A DNA stretch of 5,713 bases from NCBI GenBank assembly GCA_017353825.1, contig JAFMSC010000295.1, forward strand, positions 1-5,713, read 5' to 3'. Origin of the DNA: Hyphomicrobiaceae bacterium. GTDB taxonomy: Bacteria; Pseudomonadota; Alphaproteobacteria; Rhizobiales; Hyphomicrobiaceae. Below the pieces are notes generated by a model, which searched no databases, was not told the DNA's origin, and was given only the letters and a program-made list of their open reading frames with translations. Shown in pieces: positions 5,353 to 5,713 of the stretch (its first letter is position 1; the number at the start of each line of letters is the position of its first letter). Both the position numbers and the translations under genes were made by a program.

Positions 5353-5648
5353 GCAGAAACGTAAGCGTGCTTTGCACCGCAGGCGGCGGCGAGCTTGCCA
5401 ACCGACACAAGCTTGTCACTTGACGATTGGCAGCGCCATTGGCCTCGGCTGGACACATTCTGACGTTCGCCCCACCCGGGAAGGACCGCGTCCGGTCGAA
5501 CGTCCATGTTGCGCGATCGAACCCCGCGGCCCCCGTCGCGGGTCGGCCACGCCTCGTGCGACGTTCCGGTGCCCAAAGGGCTTGTGCAACGCCAGGCGCA
5601 TGCGGACCAACACCCCGCCTCCGAGCTGCCGCAGACTTACGGCGCACC
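5353..5648. other. Region downstream of the PEBP gene with no supported gene
   Basis: About 300 bp without a credible coding region. Open frames here on the minus strand are low-complexity, run antisense into the PEBP gene or into the 13-bp repeats, and show no family motifs. Small structures visible: the 10-bp palindrome ACAAGCTTGT (5407-5416), flanked by TGCCAA/TTGGCA (5396-5401/5427-5432); the inverted repeat GACGTTCG/CGAACGTC (5462-5469/5497-5504); and CCCGCG/CGCGGG (5523-5528/5537-5542). None has a T-tract, so no intrinsic terminator is claimed. Confidence 0.6.
5462..5504. repeat. 8-bp perfect inverted repeat with 27-nt loop
   Basis: GACGTTCG (5462-5469) pairs exactly with CGAACGTC (5497-5504). 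Inside the loop GACCG/CGGTC (5484-5488/5493-5497) can form an alternative small stem. A further GACGTTC lies at 5560-5566. It could be a binding site or a remnant of a repeat. No function is visible. Confidence 0.5.
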
Positions 5649-5713
5649 GGCCCATGTGGCGGGCCCATGTGGCGGGCCCATGTGGCGGGCCCATGTGGCG
5701 GGCCCATGTGGGG
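5649..5713. repeat. 13-bp tandem repeat array (five copies in view)
   Basis: The unit GGCCCATGTGGCG repeats head to tail at 5649, 5662, 5675, 5688 and 5701. The first four copies are identical and the last differs at one base (GGCCCATGTGGGG). It runs to the window edge, so the true copy number is unknown. Since 13 is not a multiple of 3, a coding reading would shift frame each unit; on the minus strand it yields a Gly/Pro/His-rich low-complexity string, which I do not regard as a real protein. Each copy junction contains GGGCCC except at the left edge. It fits a minisatellite-like variable repeat. Confidence 0.93.

Noticed and set aside
5521..5543. CCCGCG/CGCGGG hairpin considered as an intrinsic terminator
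   Set aside because: The stem is only 6 bp with no T-run following, and it lies about 170 bp past the nearest stop codon.
5249..5707. 152-codon minus-strand open frame reaching the 13-bp repeats
   Set aside because: Its start is made of the tandem repeat and its end overlaps the PEBP gene antisense; no motifs and no ribosome site worth noting.

Overview
This GC-rich window looks like a chromosomal segment of a proteobacterium. An alphaproteobacterium of the Hyphomicrobiales (Bradyrhizobium-like) is my best guess. The basis is strong G/C preference at third codon positions, protein sequence style, and the presence of 7-bp 'GCGAATN/CGCCATT' repeat elements. The taxonomic call is inference, not proof. 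There is no sign of a phage, plasmid, transposase, CRISPR array, tRNA or rRNA.

Layout. Positions 1-2560 on the minus strand hold the first part of a branched-chain-amino-acid-type (LivJHM/HAAT) ABC importer operon. In transcription order these are a periplasmic binding protein (2560-1364), a LivH-type permease (1321-458) and a LivM-type permease (from 461, running off the left edge). The ATPase genes are expected beyond the left edge. About 320 bp separate this operon from a divergent plus-strand gene for a classical short-chain dehydrogenase/reductase (2884-3714). Further right on the plus strand are a SAM hydroxide adenosyltransferase (DUF62 family, 3903-4631) and a YbhB/YbcL-type PEBP protein (4762-5352, or 4882-5352 for a shorter cytoplasmic form). 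The last ~360 bp hold no convincing gene and end in a 13-bp tandem repeat that runs to the window edge.

How the genes fit together. The importer and the divergent SDR may serve uptake and first oxidation of one small organic substrate, but that rests only on position. The SAM hydrolase-like enzyme and the PEBP protein look like ordinary accessory genes with no visible functional link to the importer.

The most interesting material is the repeats. Two related inverted-heptad elements are present. One lies upstream of the binding protein and has a 19-position inverted repeat. The other sits at the livH/livM junction and appears to be translated as a 7-residue quasi-repeat at the N-terminus of LivM. 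I found no evidence for a new multi-gene system. The genes belong to known families, and the findings concern repeats, start-site choice and small sequence deviations.
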